The notes under the pieces: generated by a model | The model's input: the letters and a program-made list of their open reading frames with translations, nothing else | What the model was told of the DNA's origin: nothing | The model's database searches: none | Translations under genes and position numbers: made by a program | Shown: positions 27,556 through 35,314 of the stretch, piece by piece | Layout: every line of letters begins with the position of its first letter | How positions within the stretch are numbered: position 1 is the first letter of the stretch | Origin: Paraclostridium ghonii | Lineage (GTDB): Bacteria > Bacillota > Clostridia > Peptostreptococcales > Peptostreptococcaceae | DNA length: 64,000 nt | Direction: 5' to 3' (one strand) | Assembly: GCF_030815085.1 (NCBI RefSeq) | Contig: NZ_JAUSWG010000002.1

Positions 27556-27615
27556 AAAAAAACCTCCTAAAAATTATTTCTACTTAATAATAATATGAAA
27601 TAAATTTTAGGAGAT
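27556..27615 (-). promoter_or_regulatory. Hairpin with T-run that contains the antiporter ribosome-binding site
   Basis: On the minus strand, arms of 17 bases (27598-27614 and 27564-27580) pair with one mismatch, followed by seven T's and directly the antiporter ATG. AGGAGG of the antiporter is the end of the 3' arm. It can act both as the intrinsic terminator of the permease gene and as a lid on antiporter translation. Confidence 0.7.
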
Positions 27616-27645
27616 TCATTGTTTTTTAATTGTTAATTTTATATT

Positions 27646-28995
27646 TTATGAAGCTTGTGTGCTTGAATTCCCAACTTCTATTTTATTGTTTAACTCTGCT
27701 TGTTCTTGTGGTAATACTATATTTAATACTATCGCTATAATAGCAACTACTATAAGTCCTGAATCTCCAAATATTAATTGTATAGGCTCTGGCATTTGAG
27801 ATAATACTCCTGGAACTAATGTTAATCCAACTCCAAGCCCTAATGCTACTGCAACTATTGTACTGTTTCTATTATTTAAAGGCTCTGATGTTATAAGCTT
27901 TATTCCACTTACTGCAATCATTGCAAACATCATTACGCTAGCCCCTCCCAATACACTAGCTGGCATTAAAGATATTAACGCTCCAAATTTAGGGAATATA
28001 GCAGCTAATATTAAAAATCCAGCTCCTATTCCAACTACATTTCTATTTATAACTTTAGTCATAGCTATAAGTCCAACATTTTGACCAAATGAAGTTGTAG
28101 GCATTGAATTAAATAGAGCCGCTATCATACTTCCAAAACCATCAGCCATAACTCCACCTGATATTTCCTCATCTTTAGCATCACGCCCTATTCCTGAATG
28201 AGCAATAGCAGTTATATCTCCAACAGTCTCAACTCCAGAAACTATAAACATACATACAAATGCAAATATTGCATCTATATGAAACTCAAATCCAAATTGT
28301 AGTGGCATAGGAATAGAAATTAATGCCATACTTGAAATTTGAGAAAAATCTATTTTGCCCATAGGTATAGCTACTATATAACCTACTATAAGTCCTATAA
28401 GTATTGAAGCTATACTAGTTATTCCTTTAGTATATTGCTTACAGAATAAAACAGTTGCTAGTACTATACTTCCTAATAATAAATTAGACATTGATCCAAA
28501 ATCACTTGCTCCTATTCCACCTGCAAAATAATTAATACCTGTTGGAAGCAATGAAATCCCAATCGCTAAAACTACAGTCCCCGTAACTACTGGAGGGAAG
28601 AATCTTCTTATTTTTCTTATATATGTACCAAATATAATTTCAATTAAACTACCAACTAGACATGCTCCTAAAATACCTTCATATCCGTACTTGGATCCTA
28701 CAGCTATTGCTACTGAAACAAATCCAAAACTAGTACCCATAACTATAGGCAATTTAGCTCCAAATGGTCCTAATCTGTAACACTGAACTAATGTTACTAA
28801 TCCAGATACTAGCATTGCACATTGAACTAACATTGTTTTCTCATCAAGGCTTAATCCTAATGCACCTGAGATTATTATTAGAGGAGTAACATTTCCTACA
28901 AACATTGCAAGCACATGTTGTAACCCTAATGGTATAGCTTCTTTAAGTTTAGGTCTTCCATCTAACTGATAAATTACTGAATTCTTTTCATTCAT
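27646..28995 (-). CDS. Uracil-xanthine permease family (NCS2) nucleobase transporter
   Basis: This 449-residue protein has about fourteen membrane helices. NCS2 hallmarks are LGLQHVLAMFVGNVTPLII at the start, the GxxxxxxG/substrate region GVETVGDITAIAHSGIGRD with the conserved Glu, and NSMPTTSFGQNVGLIAMTKV. The latter sequence is characteristic of xanthine/urate-type carriers. A purine role fits the xanthine-dehydrogenase-like operon downstream. A terminator/attenuator-like hairpin separates it from the antiporter gene. Confidence 0.92.
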   Translation of the reverse strand: MNEKNSVIYQLDGRPKLKEAIPLGLQHVLAMFVGNVTPLIIISGALGLSLDEKTMLVQCAMLVSGLVTLVQCYRLGPFGAKLPIVMGTSFGFVSVAIAVGSKYGYEGILGACLVGSLIEIIFGTYIRKIRRFFPPVVTGTVVLAIGISLLPTGINYFAGGIGASDFGSMSNLLLGSIVLATVLFCKQYTKGITSIASILIGLIVGYIVAIPMGKIDFSQISSMALISIPMPLQFGFEFHIDAIFAFVCMFIVSGVETVGDITAIAHSGIGRDAKDEEISGGVMADGFGSMIAALFNSMPTTSFGQNVGLIAMTKVINRNVVGIGAGFLILAAIFPKFGALISLMPASVLGGASVMMFAMIAVSGIKLITSEPLNNRNSTIVAVALGLGVGLTLVPGVLSQMPEPIQLIFGDSGLIVVAIIAIVLNIVLPQEQAELNNKIEVGNSSTQAS

Positions 28996-29050
28996 AAATT
29001 TTTTTCTCCCCTTTAAATATCGTATGTTATAATTTCAAATTCTATTTAAT

Positions 29051-29110
29051 ATTCGTGTTTGTAATTTGATTATATCAGATTCAAAACTTTTATCAATACA
29101 AAATACGAAT
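29051..29110 (-). promoter_or_regulatory. Permease promoter flanked by inverted repeats
   Basis: The minus-strand promoter TTGATA (29091-29096), 16 bases, TATAAT (29069-29074) is bracketed by ATTCGTGTTTGT (29051-29062) and ACAAAATACGAAT (29098-29110), which are imperfect inverted copies. The ACGAAT core recalls a PurR-type box, but the spacing differs, so the regulator is unknown. I see no purine riboswitch. Confidence 0.5.
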
Positions 29111-29150
29111 TTTTTTATTTTTTTTCCAATAATAGTACGTATTTCTAATT

Positions 29151-29188
29151 AAAAAAGCTTATACTTTAATAAAAGTATAAGCTTTTTT
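29151..29188 (-). terminator. Terminator of the small gene at 29191
   Basis: Perfect stem AAAAAAGCTTATACTTT and complement; T-tail on the minus strand. It ends just upstream of the permease regulatory region. Confidence 0.8.
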
Positions 29189-29190
29189 AA

Positions 29191-29352
29191 TTATTCATTG
29201 TTTTTTTTATCTTCTTTATCTTTTTTACATTCTTCATTACTTATATTATTTTGATTTATTATATCATTCATAGATAAACTCGTATTTAATATATCTTTTG
29301 TATATTGTAAAGCATTTTCATATTGTCCATTTTTAAATCTATTTTCAGTCAT
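29191..29352 (-). CDS. Small hydrophilic protein (53 aa)
   Basis: It begins with ATG at 29352 behind TTAAGGAGTGAAGCAT. The product is 53 residues, very rich in Asn, Lys, Asp and Glu. Its N-terminal half is helix-like (NGQYENALQYTKDILNTSLS) and it ends in a charged tail. It contains one Cys. It lies 23 bases downstream of another small hydrophilic gene and ahead of a terminator, so the two form a micro-operon. Not recognised; the low-complexity charged composition suits a spore or stress protein, but that is only a guess. Confidence 0.6.
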   Translation of the reverse strand: MTENRFKNGQYENALQYTKDILNTSLSMNDIINQNNISNEECKKDKEDKKNNE

Positions 29353-29375
29353 ATGCTTCACTCCTTAAGATTATT

Positions 29376-29558
29376 TTAGCAGGGAGGGAAAAAGTTTTTA
29401 TTAGCTAATCTATTTCCTAATATATCTGCTATTTTTTTATTTTGAGAAATTTCTTGTGCAATCTCTTCTTTATTTTTATTTTCTTTTAATAGTTCTTTAA
29501 TCTCTTTATTATTATCTAAGTTATCTTTTTCTTTATTATTATCTTTTTTACTGGACAT
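29376..29558 (-). CDS. Small charged protein (60 aa) with NKEEIAQE motif
   Basis: This 60-residue protein is highly charged, with repeated Asn-Lys-Glu, and ends in FFPPC with a terminal Cys. Its central NKEEIAQEISQN resembles the NKEEIAEELGIN of the 72-aa protein at 34985-35203, and both recall the EIA(S/Q)E sequence around the germination-protease site of alpha/beta small acid-soluble spore proteins. GGAAGGTAAAATT precedes the start. First gene of a two-gene micro-operon. The spore link is inference. Confidence 0.6.
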   Translation of the reverse strand: MSSKKDNNKEKDNLDNNKEIKELLKENKNKEEIAQEISQNKKIADILGNRLANKNFFPPC

Positions 29559-29644
29559 AATTTTACCTTCCTTTTATATTGTTTAATACTAGAATGTCCA
29601 TATAGTATTTATTTTAAACTTATAAATTTTTCTATAAAAAAAAG

Positions 29645-29678
29645 AAAAAAGAAAAGTATAAATACTTTTCTTTTTTAG
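29645..29678 (-). terminator. Terminator of the small membrane-protein gene
   Basis: AAAAAAGAAAAGTA/TACTTTTCTTTTTT hairpin just below the stop at 29684. Confidence 0.75.
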
Positions 29679-29683
29679 TAAAT

Positions 29684-29797
29684 TTAATATAAATCTTCTT
29701 TGTCATCGTTTTTTGATTTTTTATCATCATATAAATAGTAAATACCTAAAGTAACAATACAAATTACTAAACTCCACAATATAACTGATATAAACAT
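29684..29797 (-). CDS. Single-span small membrane protein (37 aa)
   Basis: ATG at 29797 behind AGAGGTGACATGA. The product is 37 residues: one hydrophobic helix (ISVILWSLVICIVTLGIYYL) followed by a strongly charged tail, DDKKSKNDDKEDLY. A good ribosome-binding site and a strong terminator immediately after the stop support it. Small proteins of this shape often modulate a membrane partner; the partner is unknown. The overlapping ATG at 29801 starts a frame that stops soon and lacks sense. Confidence 0.65.
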   Translation of the reverse strand: MFISVILWSLVICIVTLGIYYLYDDKKSKNDDKEDLY

Positions 29798-29871
29798 TCA
29801 TGTCACCTCTAATGTTGTGGCTTACTATTTATATATAGTATTACTTTTTATGAATTAAAGTTACTACTAAC

Positions 29872-30909
29872 TTAATTTTTATTTATTTTCTTTATTTTAT
29901 AATGGTATCTAATTGTAAAAATCCCACAAAATAATAATATAAAATAATATATAAATATTCCATATAAAAAAACAGAATATCCTAATAAATCTTTTGGAAT
30001 TACATCTTTAAAAATCGTCAAAAATGCAATTTCATTAGCTCCTACATTTCCAGGTGTTGGAACTGGAGATACAGCCATATATAAAAATGCTTGTAATGTT
30101 AGCATATTTCCATAAGATTGAGAGTTTAAGCTTAATGATTTATACACACAGTAAGCTATACTAAAATATAAAGTTAACTGAATAAAAGTAAAAACTAAAG
30201 ATTTTATTAGTGACTTTTTATCATTCAAAAACAATTTAATTGAATAATTATACTCATCAATAAATTTATTTACATTCTTTTGCTTATTTTCTAATTCTTT
30301 AAATATTTTTATCTTTTTCAATATATTTAATGCTAAGTTTACTATTTTTTTAGTTTTTTTAGGACTATATATTATTAATATCCCAAAACTTAGTGCCACT
30401 ATATTCATAATCATCCCTGTTGCTACTAATATAATTACAGAATTTAGTTCTTTTTCTAAATAAACATAATGATTAAGTAGTAATATTCCACAATATATAG
30501 TAACTACAGTTTGGAAAATAACTGTTTTATTTGCTATAACAGCTGTTGCTTTACTTCCAGGTACCTTAGATTTTGTTAAAGCATAAATTTGCATTGGTTG
30601 GCTTCCTGAAGCTAGTGGAGTTACTAAATTATAATATAATCCCATAGTTCCAATATTAAATCCCAATGACTTAGATTTTGTATGATGAATAGAATTTAAT
30701 ATTATTTTAATAATATAAGCTTCTAGTATTATATACATTAATATACATGCAAATCCTAATATTATGTATTTTATATTTATGATTTTAATAATCTTAGATA
30801 AAATATTTATGTTTAAATTTGTACATACTAAATATGTAGTCAATATAATTAAAAATAATAAAAAGGTATACTGTAATATATCTTTTTGTCTTTTAGTTAA
30901 TATGTGCAT
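29872..30909 (-). CDS. Flippase-like membrane protein (UPF0104/YbhN, LPG synthase TM domain)
   Basis: This 345-residue polytopic protein has about eight helices. The family signature is seen in TPLASGSQPMQIYAL (about residue 95-110) and YMAVSPVPTPGNVGANEIAFLTIF near the C-terminus. The latter matches the 'VPTPGGxGxxE' motif of the lysylphosphatidylglycerol synthase membrane domain. There is no aminoacyl-transfer domain, so it is probably a lipid flippase-type protein rather than MprF. ATTAGGAGAAATG precedes the start. Monocistronic. Confidence 0.85.
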   Translation of the reverse strand: MHILTKRQKDILQYTFLLFLIILTTYLVCTNLNINILSKIIKIINIKYIILGFACILMYIILEAYIIKIILNSIHHTKSKSLGFNIGTMGLYYNLVTPLASGSQPMQIYALTKSKVPGSKATAVIANKTVIFQTVVTIYCGILLLNHYVYLEKELNSVIILVATGMIMNIVALSFGILIIYSPKKTKKIVNLALNILKKIKIFKELENKQKNVNKFIDEYNYSIKLFLNDKKSLIKSLVFTFIQLTLYFSIAYCVYKSLSLNSQSYGNMLTLQAFLYMAVSPVPTPGNVGANEIAFLTIFKDVIPKDLLGYSVFLYGIFIYYFILLFCGIFTIRYHYKIKKINKN

Positions 30910-31004
30910 AACATTTCTCCTAATTGATTTTAGCTATCTTTTATAAGTATACTATTTTTTATTTTTATTTCAATAGTTTTAATTTTTCATTTCATTGTAA
31001 AATC

Positions 31005-31034
31005 AAATAAGAGCAGATAATCTGCTCTTATAAA
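31005..31034 (-). terminator. Terminator of the esterase-acyltransferase-cyclophilin operon
   Basis: AAGAGCAGA/TCTGCTCTT hairpin with flanking AT runs. Confidence 0.75.
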
Positions 31035-31038
31035 ATTT

Positions 31039-31686
31039 CTATTTTGTTTTTTCAGCAGGCTTATATTCTATATCTTTAGTATCAACGTTTATACTCTCTA
31101 TAACAACATTTTTTTTAGGTTTATCTTGATTTCCAACTTCTACATTGTTTATTTTATCTACAACATCCATACCTTTTATTACTTTTCCAAAAGCTGCATA
31201 TTGCTTGTCTAAATTAGGTGCTTCTTTTGTAACTATAAAAAATTGACTCCCAGCTGAATCTGGTTGTTGACTTCTCGCCATAGATAATACACCTTTTTCA
31301 TGTTTTATATCATTTTCAAATCCATTATCATCAAATTCTCCTTTTATAGAGTATCCAGGTCCACCTACTCCACTTCCTTCAGGATCTCCGCCTTGTATAA
31401 CAAAATCCTTCACAACTCTATGGAATATAAGACCATCGTAAAACTTACTATTGGCAAGTTCTATAAAATTATTTACTGTATTTGGAGCTATGTGTGGGTA
31501 TAGCTCTGCCTCTATTGTTCCATAATCCTTAACTTTTATTATTGCTATAGGAAGTTCTTTTGGTGGATCAATTGGTTTATTTGTATATTCCTTTTTTGAT
31601 TCATCCTTTTTAGAACATCCAATCGTTAATCCTAAGCAAATCACGGATACTATCAATATGGTTTGTCTAATTATTTTTTTCATCAA
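31039..31686 (-). CDS. Peptidyl-prolyl cis-trans isomerase, cyclophilin-type lipoprotein
   Basis: This 215-residue protein has a lipoprotein signal (MMKKIIRQTILIVSVICLGLTIGC; cleavage before Cys). The cyclophilin domain follows from about residue 45, with FHRVVKDFVIQGGDPEGSG, SMARSQQPDSAGSQFFI and FGKVIKGMDVVD, including the catalytic Arg/Phe and Gln residues. It should assist folding of exported proteins outside the membrane. It is the last gene of an operon with an acyltransferase and an esterase (spacing 11 and 18 bases). Confidence 0.93.
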   Translation of the reverse strand: MMKKIIRQTILIVSVICLGLTIGCSKKDESKKEYTNKPIDPPKELPIAIIKVKDYGTIEAELYPHIAPNTVNNFIELANSKFYDGLIFHRVVKDFVIQGGDPEGSGVGGPGYSIKGEFDDNGFENDIKHEKGVLSMARSQQPDSAGSQFFIVTKEAPNLDKQYAAFGKVIKGMDVVDKINNVEVGNQDKPKKNVVIESINVDTKDIEYKPAEKTK

Positions 31687-31697
31687 AATTCCCCTTT

Positions 31698-32708
31698 TTA
31701 TATTTTTATTCTATTTACTATATAGTCAAATAACTTGTTTATAGGATTAAAAATAAATTTATATATATAATTTACAAAATCTCCTGATAGTAAAATCATT
31801 ATTAAAATAGGGCTTATTAATATTTCAAAATTTGAAATTAAACTAATATTCCATCTTGGTATAAAATATAGTATTATCACAATTAAATATATATGAAACA
31901 CATATACATTCATAGTGTTTTTACCATATTTACTATACCAAGTTTTTTTATTTGGCATTACATTTATAATTCCTATGCTAAGTATTATTGATCCTACATA
32001 AAGTAAACTTCTTCCTATTAACCCTTGTATTATATTTAAATGATTAGTCGTATATGCATGTGAATTATATAAAAACTTATAACCTATTACGTCATACTCC
32101 GATATGTATATCGCTACTAAAATAAATACTATTACTATAAAATAACCTATACCTTTATTCATATTGTTTATTTTATTAAGTTTTTTTGAATCTATATAAT
32201 ATCCCATGAGAAAAAATGGTAAAAATGCTATAGTTCTAGATATAGACAAAAAATCTTGAGCTATATTATCTAATCCAATTAAAAGTCCTAGTGCAAAGCT
32301 TATAGGAATTATGTACTTTATTTTTGTTAAATACCTAATAGATATTTTCCAAAAAAATAAGCTTAATAAATACCATAATGTCCATCCAGGATAAAATATA
32401 GAAAACATATTTTCCCCTGTAACTAAGTATACTCCAATATACCAAACTATATCAAAAAAAACATATGGAATTAAGAGTTTTTTAACTAAAATCAAATTTG
32501 ATTTAACACTTTTTTTAGATAAGTATCCAGAGATAAATATAAACAAAGGCATATGAAATATATATATATACATATACATGCCTTCTAATATATATTCTTG
32601 ATTTATATAATATTCTATTGTATGCCCAAATACAACTGAAAACATTAACACCACTTTAAGATTATCAACAAGATAATCTCGTTTTTCAATTTTACTATCT
32701 TTGTCCAA
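31698..32708 (-). CDS. Acyltransferase family 3 membrane protein
   Basis: This 336-residue integral membrane protein has about ten helices. It opens with RDYLVDNLKVVLMFSVVFGHTIEYY, in which the His is the catalytic residue of acyltransferase-3 (OafA/WecH-like) proteins, and continues with FHMPLFIFISGYLSKKS. These enzymes O-acetylate or acylate surface glycans or lipids. The middle gene between the alpha/beta hydrolase and the cyclophilin lipoprotein suggests a cell-envelope modification and processing operon. Substrate unknown. Confidence 0.88.
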   Translation of the reverse strand: MDKDSKIEKRDYLVDNLKVVLMFSVVFGHTIEYYINQEYILEGMYMYIYIFHMPLFIFISGYLSKKSVKSNLILVKKLLIPYVFFDIVWYIGVYLVTGENMFSIFYPGWTLWYLLSLFFWKISIRYLTKIKYIIPISFALGLLIGLDNIAQDFLSISRTIAFLPFFLMGYYIDSKKLNKINNMNKGIGYFIVIVFILVAIYISEYDVIGYKFLYNSHAYTTNHLNIIQGLIGRSLLYVGSIILSIGIINVMPNKKTWYSKYGKNTMNVYVFHIYLIVIILYFIPRWNISLISNFEILISPILIMILLSGDFVNYIYKFIFNPINKLFDYIVNRIKI

Positions 32709-32726
32709 TTTAATATCCTCTTTTCA

Positions 32727-33548
32727 TTATTTTAAAAAGTCCAGAATAGTTTTTGAATCTTTTTTTCCTTTTCCTCTTACTATATTCAATATATTACTAT
32801 GATACATATTATCTAAAATAATTAATTTAGCTGATTTGTATTTATTAACTTTGTTAAATTCATCTACAAAACTCATTGAGCACTCAGGGTTTATTAATGA
32901 GTCTAATTTCCCATGTATACAAAGTACCTGTATATTTTCATTTCCTTCTATAAGATTAATAGGGTTTACTTTATCTATATCTTGTCCCTTTGTATAGTTT
33001 TTAATAATTGATTTAGCATACTTTCTAGTACACTCTCTAAAGTTTAATACACCAGATATAGATATAAACTTTTTAAATACTAGTTTATCTATACAATACT
33101 TTTTATGAAAATAACTATTAAAAACTAAATTAGCAGCTAGCTCTCCTCCTGCCGAGTATCCCATAACATAAATTTCATTTCTATCTCCTTTAACTTTTTC
33201 ATTGCTTAGGAAATGTTTAAATCCATTGAACAAATCATCTATCTGAGATGGGTATGTAAATTTTGGAACAAGCCTATATGAAATTAAAACTACATTATAC
33301 CCCTTTTTATTAAAATACTTCCCTATGTAAGAATATCTCTTTGGACTTCCATGCCACCAACTACCACCATGAACAAAAAATATTATAGGGCTTTTATCTC
33401 CAGCATTAAAAATTTTATAATATTGTCTTTTATGGTTTCCATATTTAACATTAAAACTATGTACATCAGAATCTTTAATATTTGCTGTTAAAATGTTATA
33501 CACCAAAGGAACTTTAAGCATACTTTCTTTTAGTCTATTTTTGTTCAT
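32727..33548 (-). CDS. Alpha/beta hydrolase (esterase/lipase, HSL-like)
   Basis: This 273-residue protein has the oxyanion-hole motif FFVHGGSWWHGSPKR, the nucleophile elbow VMGYSAGGELAAN (Ser within GYSAG) and a plausible Asp/His pair in CIHGKLDSLINPE and NMYHSN. It lacks a clear signal peptide. It should cleave carboxyl esters. Being first in the operon with an O-acyltransferase, it could reverse or balance that acylation; this is inference. Confidence 0.88.
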   Translation of the reverse strand: MNKNRLKESMLKVPLVYNILTANIKDSDVHSFNVKYGNHKRQYYKIFNAGDKSPIIFFVHGGSWWHGSPKRYSYIGKYFNKKGYNVVLISYRLVPKFTYPSQIDDLFNGFKHFLSNEKVKGDRNEIYVMGYSAGGELAANLVFNSYFHKKYCIDKLVFKKFISISGVLNFRECTRKYAKSIIKNYTKGQDIDKVNPINLIEGNENIQVLCIHGKLDSLINPECSMSFVDEFNKVNKYKSAKLIILDNMYHSNILNIVRGKGKKDSKTILDFLK

Positions 33549-33576
33549 GTAATTTATCTCCTTATCTTTTTTATTA

Positions 33577-33610
33577 AAAGTGCCTCAATAAAATAATATT
33601 GAGGCACTTC
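33577..33610 (-). terminator. Terminator of the DUF4397 gene
   Basis: AAGTGCCTCAAT/ATTGAGGCACTT hairpin just after the stop at 33615. Confidence 0.8.
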
Positions 33611-33614
33611 CTCT

Positions 33615-34244
33615 TTATTTATTCATATAGGTTATTATATCTAAAGATTGTATAATTTCAATATCCGGCAAATCTCCAATTAAATAAATTGTATAAATTT
33701 TTTTATCCTTTAGTTCTATTTTTTTGCCTATTCTAACTTTTTCTTTACTTTCTTGCATTTCTATATTACTTCCTTCTATAACAAAGTCATATATTCCCGT
33801 AGGAACTTGCGCATAATTTGTTCTTTTCCCAAAAGGGATTTCATCTATCATTTTCACATTATTTACAGTCAAATCAATAGGCTCTGTCGTCGGGGATAGA
33901 TGAGCTATCCTAAATTTAGCATTAGAATCACATATTTCTTCATTTGGATTTTCAAAAACAGCAAGCATCATAAGCTTTGGCATTATACCTGTTATAACCA
34001 AAGTTCCAACATTTCCTCCTGCTATAGTTAATTCTTGTTCTAGTATTAACTTTTCATCATTGCCACATTCATATACTTTCACCGTATAATCTCCAGGAAA
34101 TGTTGGTGTATATGGAACAAATTCTCTGTATCTAACATTAGAAAACACAAGTATATCATTAATATATACATCTATTTCATCACTATTTGCTGTAGCATTA
34201 AAAACCCTTATATAAGATGCATCATTATTAACCCTTATCTTCAT
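33615..34244 (-). CDS. DUF4397 domain protein
   Basis: This 209-residue beta-rich protein begins with IRVNNDASYIRVFNATANSDEIDVYIN and contains FRIAHLSPTTEPIDLTVN, the paired openings of two DUF4397 modules (about 5-95 and 108-200). No signal peptide is visible, unlike many family members. Function unknown; the fold is probably immunoglobulin-like and some relatives are surface proteins. GGGGGAGATATGTATG precedes the start. Monocistronic. Confidence 0.85.
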   Translation of the reverse strand: MKIRVNNDASYIRVFNATANSDEIDVYINDILVFSNVRYREFVPYTPTFPGDYTVKVYECGNDEKLILEQELTIAGGNVGTLVITGIMPKLMMLAVFENPNEEICDSNAKFRIAHLSPTTEPIDLTVNNVKMIDEIPFGKRTNYAQVPTGIYDFVIEGSNIEMQESKEKVRIGKKIELKDKKIYTIYLIGDLPDIEIIQSLDIITYMNK

Positions 34245-34327
34245 ACATATCTCCCCCTTGCATATAAAACATAATTTATTATATGTGGTTTATATTTCAT
34301 ATGATACTACAACAAATAGTATATATA

Positions 34328-34345
34328 TTATTACCTGGGTAATAA
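34328..34345. promoter_or_regulatory. 18-bp palindrome upstream of the DUF4397 gene
   Basis: TTATTACC-TG-GGTAATAA is a perfect inverted repeat in the roughly 270-base space upstream of the DUF4397 start. It could be an operator for an unidentified dimeric regulator. Confidence 0.4.
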
Positions 34346-34451
34346 AACCATTGTAATTACTAGGGTTAAGGCGTTTTTTATCTTTTTTTATCGTATATAG
34401 CCATCCTTTTGTATTTCAATTTGTCATCTAGTGTTATATTTGCATTTAAAA

Positions 34452-34491
34452 TAAAAAAGCTTCTACAAATTTATCCTTTGAAGAAGCTTTA
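34452..34491 (-). terminator. Terminator of the Cys-rich 98-aa gene
   Basis: AAAGCTTCT/AGAAGCTTT arms with a T-run on the minus strand. Confidence 0.65.
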
Positions 34492-34515
34492 AAATATATC
34501 ATATATTAATATTTC

Positions 34516-34812
34516 CTATTTAATATCTTTATTTATTGATATTACCCTACTTTTTTTATCACTAATTTTAGGGCTTTTTTTGCATTCTTTACAACCTTGC
34601 AGTTTTTTTACAAAATTATCTACCATTTTAACTATATTGTATTTTTTTGCTAGCTCAAAGTTTTTACAATATCTAGCTTTAAAGAATATTTCGTCTGGTA
34701 TTCCATTTTTATATATGTCACATATTGGCTTTCCATTTTTAAACTGTACAAAGTTTTTACTTTTTAGAGTATATTTGCATTTATGACATTTTCTAGTTTT
34801 TAATCTCCACAT
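34516..34812 (-). CDS. Cysteine-rich small protein (98 aa), probable zinc binder
   Basis: It has an N-terminal CHKC pair (about residues 9-12), single cysteines in KPICDIYKNGIPDEIF and RYCKN, and a CKEC pair near residue 74-77. The C-x-x-x-x-NGIPDEI motif is one I associate with short metal-binding proteins often seen in phage and low-GC Firmicute genomes; no biochemical role is known to me. GGGGGGGAGAAT precedes the start. Monocistronic. Confidence 0.55.
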   Translation of the reverse strand: MWRLKTRKCHKCKYTLKSKNFVQFKNGKPICDIYKNGIPDEIFFKARYCKNFELAKKYNIVKMVDNFVKKLQGCKECKKSPKISDKKSRVISINKDIK

Positions 34813-34930
34813 ATTCTCCCCCCCAAGTAAAGCTTTTCTTTTGCTCTTCTTTATTTATATTTTATCATAAATATTTAGAATTGATATAATACTTAAGATA
34901 TTTATTTAACATAAATTTATTTTTTCACAA

Positions 34931-34972
34931 AAAAGGTCGTCGCCCTATTTTTTAGTGCGACAGACCCTTTAT
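34931..34972 (-). terminator. Terminator with shared 19-nt hairpin sequence
   Basis: GGTCGTCGC/GCGACAGACC hairpin downstream of the 72-aa gene. Nineteen bases (34945-34963) recur exactly in the terminator at 36923-36941. Confidence 0.65.
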
Positions 34973-34984
34973 TAATGATAACTA

Positions 34985-35203
34985 TTATATATCCATTCTT
35001 CCTTTAAAGTCACCTTTACCATTTTTTATATGACTTTTTCTATTCATTGTTTTTTTGCTATATTTAGCTTCTCCTTGAGATGCTAATTTTACGTTAACTT
35101 CAGTTGATTCATATCCATTTATACCTAACTCTTCTGCAATTTCTTCTTTATTTTGTTTATAAAGTTCAACTTTAGTTAAATTTTGTTTTTTATTGTTAGT
35201 CAT
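34985..35203 (-). CDS. Small basic protein (72 aa), SASP-like motif
   Basis: This 72-residue, highly charged protein has the segment YKQNKEEIAEELGINGYES. EIAEELG is close to the conserved N-terminal block of alpha/beta-type small acid-soluble spore proteins, where the germination protease cuts. The rest (KYSKKTMNRKSHIKNGKGD) is basic and could bind DNA, but the second SASP block (GGEITKRLV-like) is missing. I therefore call it SASP-like only. AAGGAAGGTAAAT precedes the start, and a terminator follows. Confidence 0.55.
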   Translation of the reverse strand: MTNNKKQNLTKVELYKQNKEEIAEELGINGYESTEVNVKLASQGEAKYSKKTMNRKSHIKNGKGDFKGRMDI

Positions 35204-35280
35204 ATTTACCTTCCTTTCTAAATTATACTCATTATTATTGTGCTTATTTTTTAAAATTAAATTCTAGTAAATCATTTACA

Positions 35281-35314
35281 AAAAAATAAAGAGCTCTCGC
35301 TCTTTATTTTTAAA
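35281..35314 (-). terminator. Terminator of the YfcC gene
   Basis: AAATAAAGAGC/GCTCTTTATTT hairpin overlapping the stop region. Confidence 0.8.

Noticed and set aside
28996..29150. Purine riboswitch upstream of the nucleobase permease
   Set aside because: The expected TATA-rich P1 and conserved purine-aptamer junctions are not present. The space is occupied by a promoter with inverted repeats.
31698..32708. Acyltransferase-3 protein as a detached VanT membrane domain
   Set aside because: It is in an operon with an esterase and a cyclophilin 9 kb from the van genes and has ordinary family-3 features.
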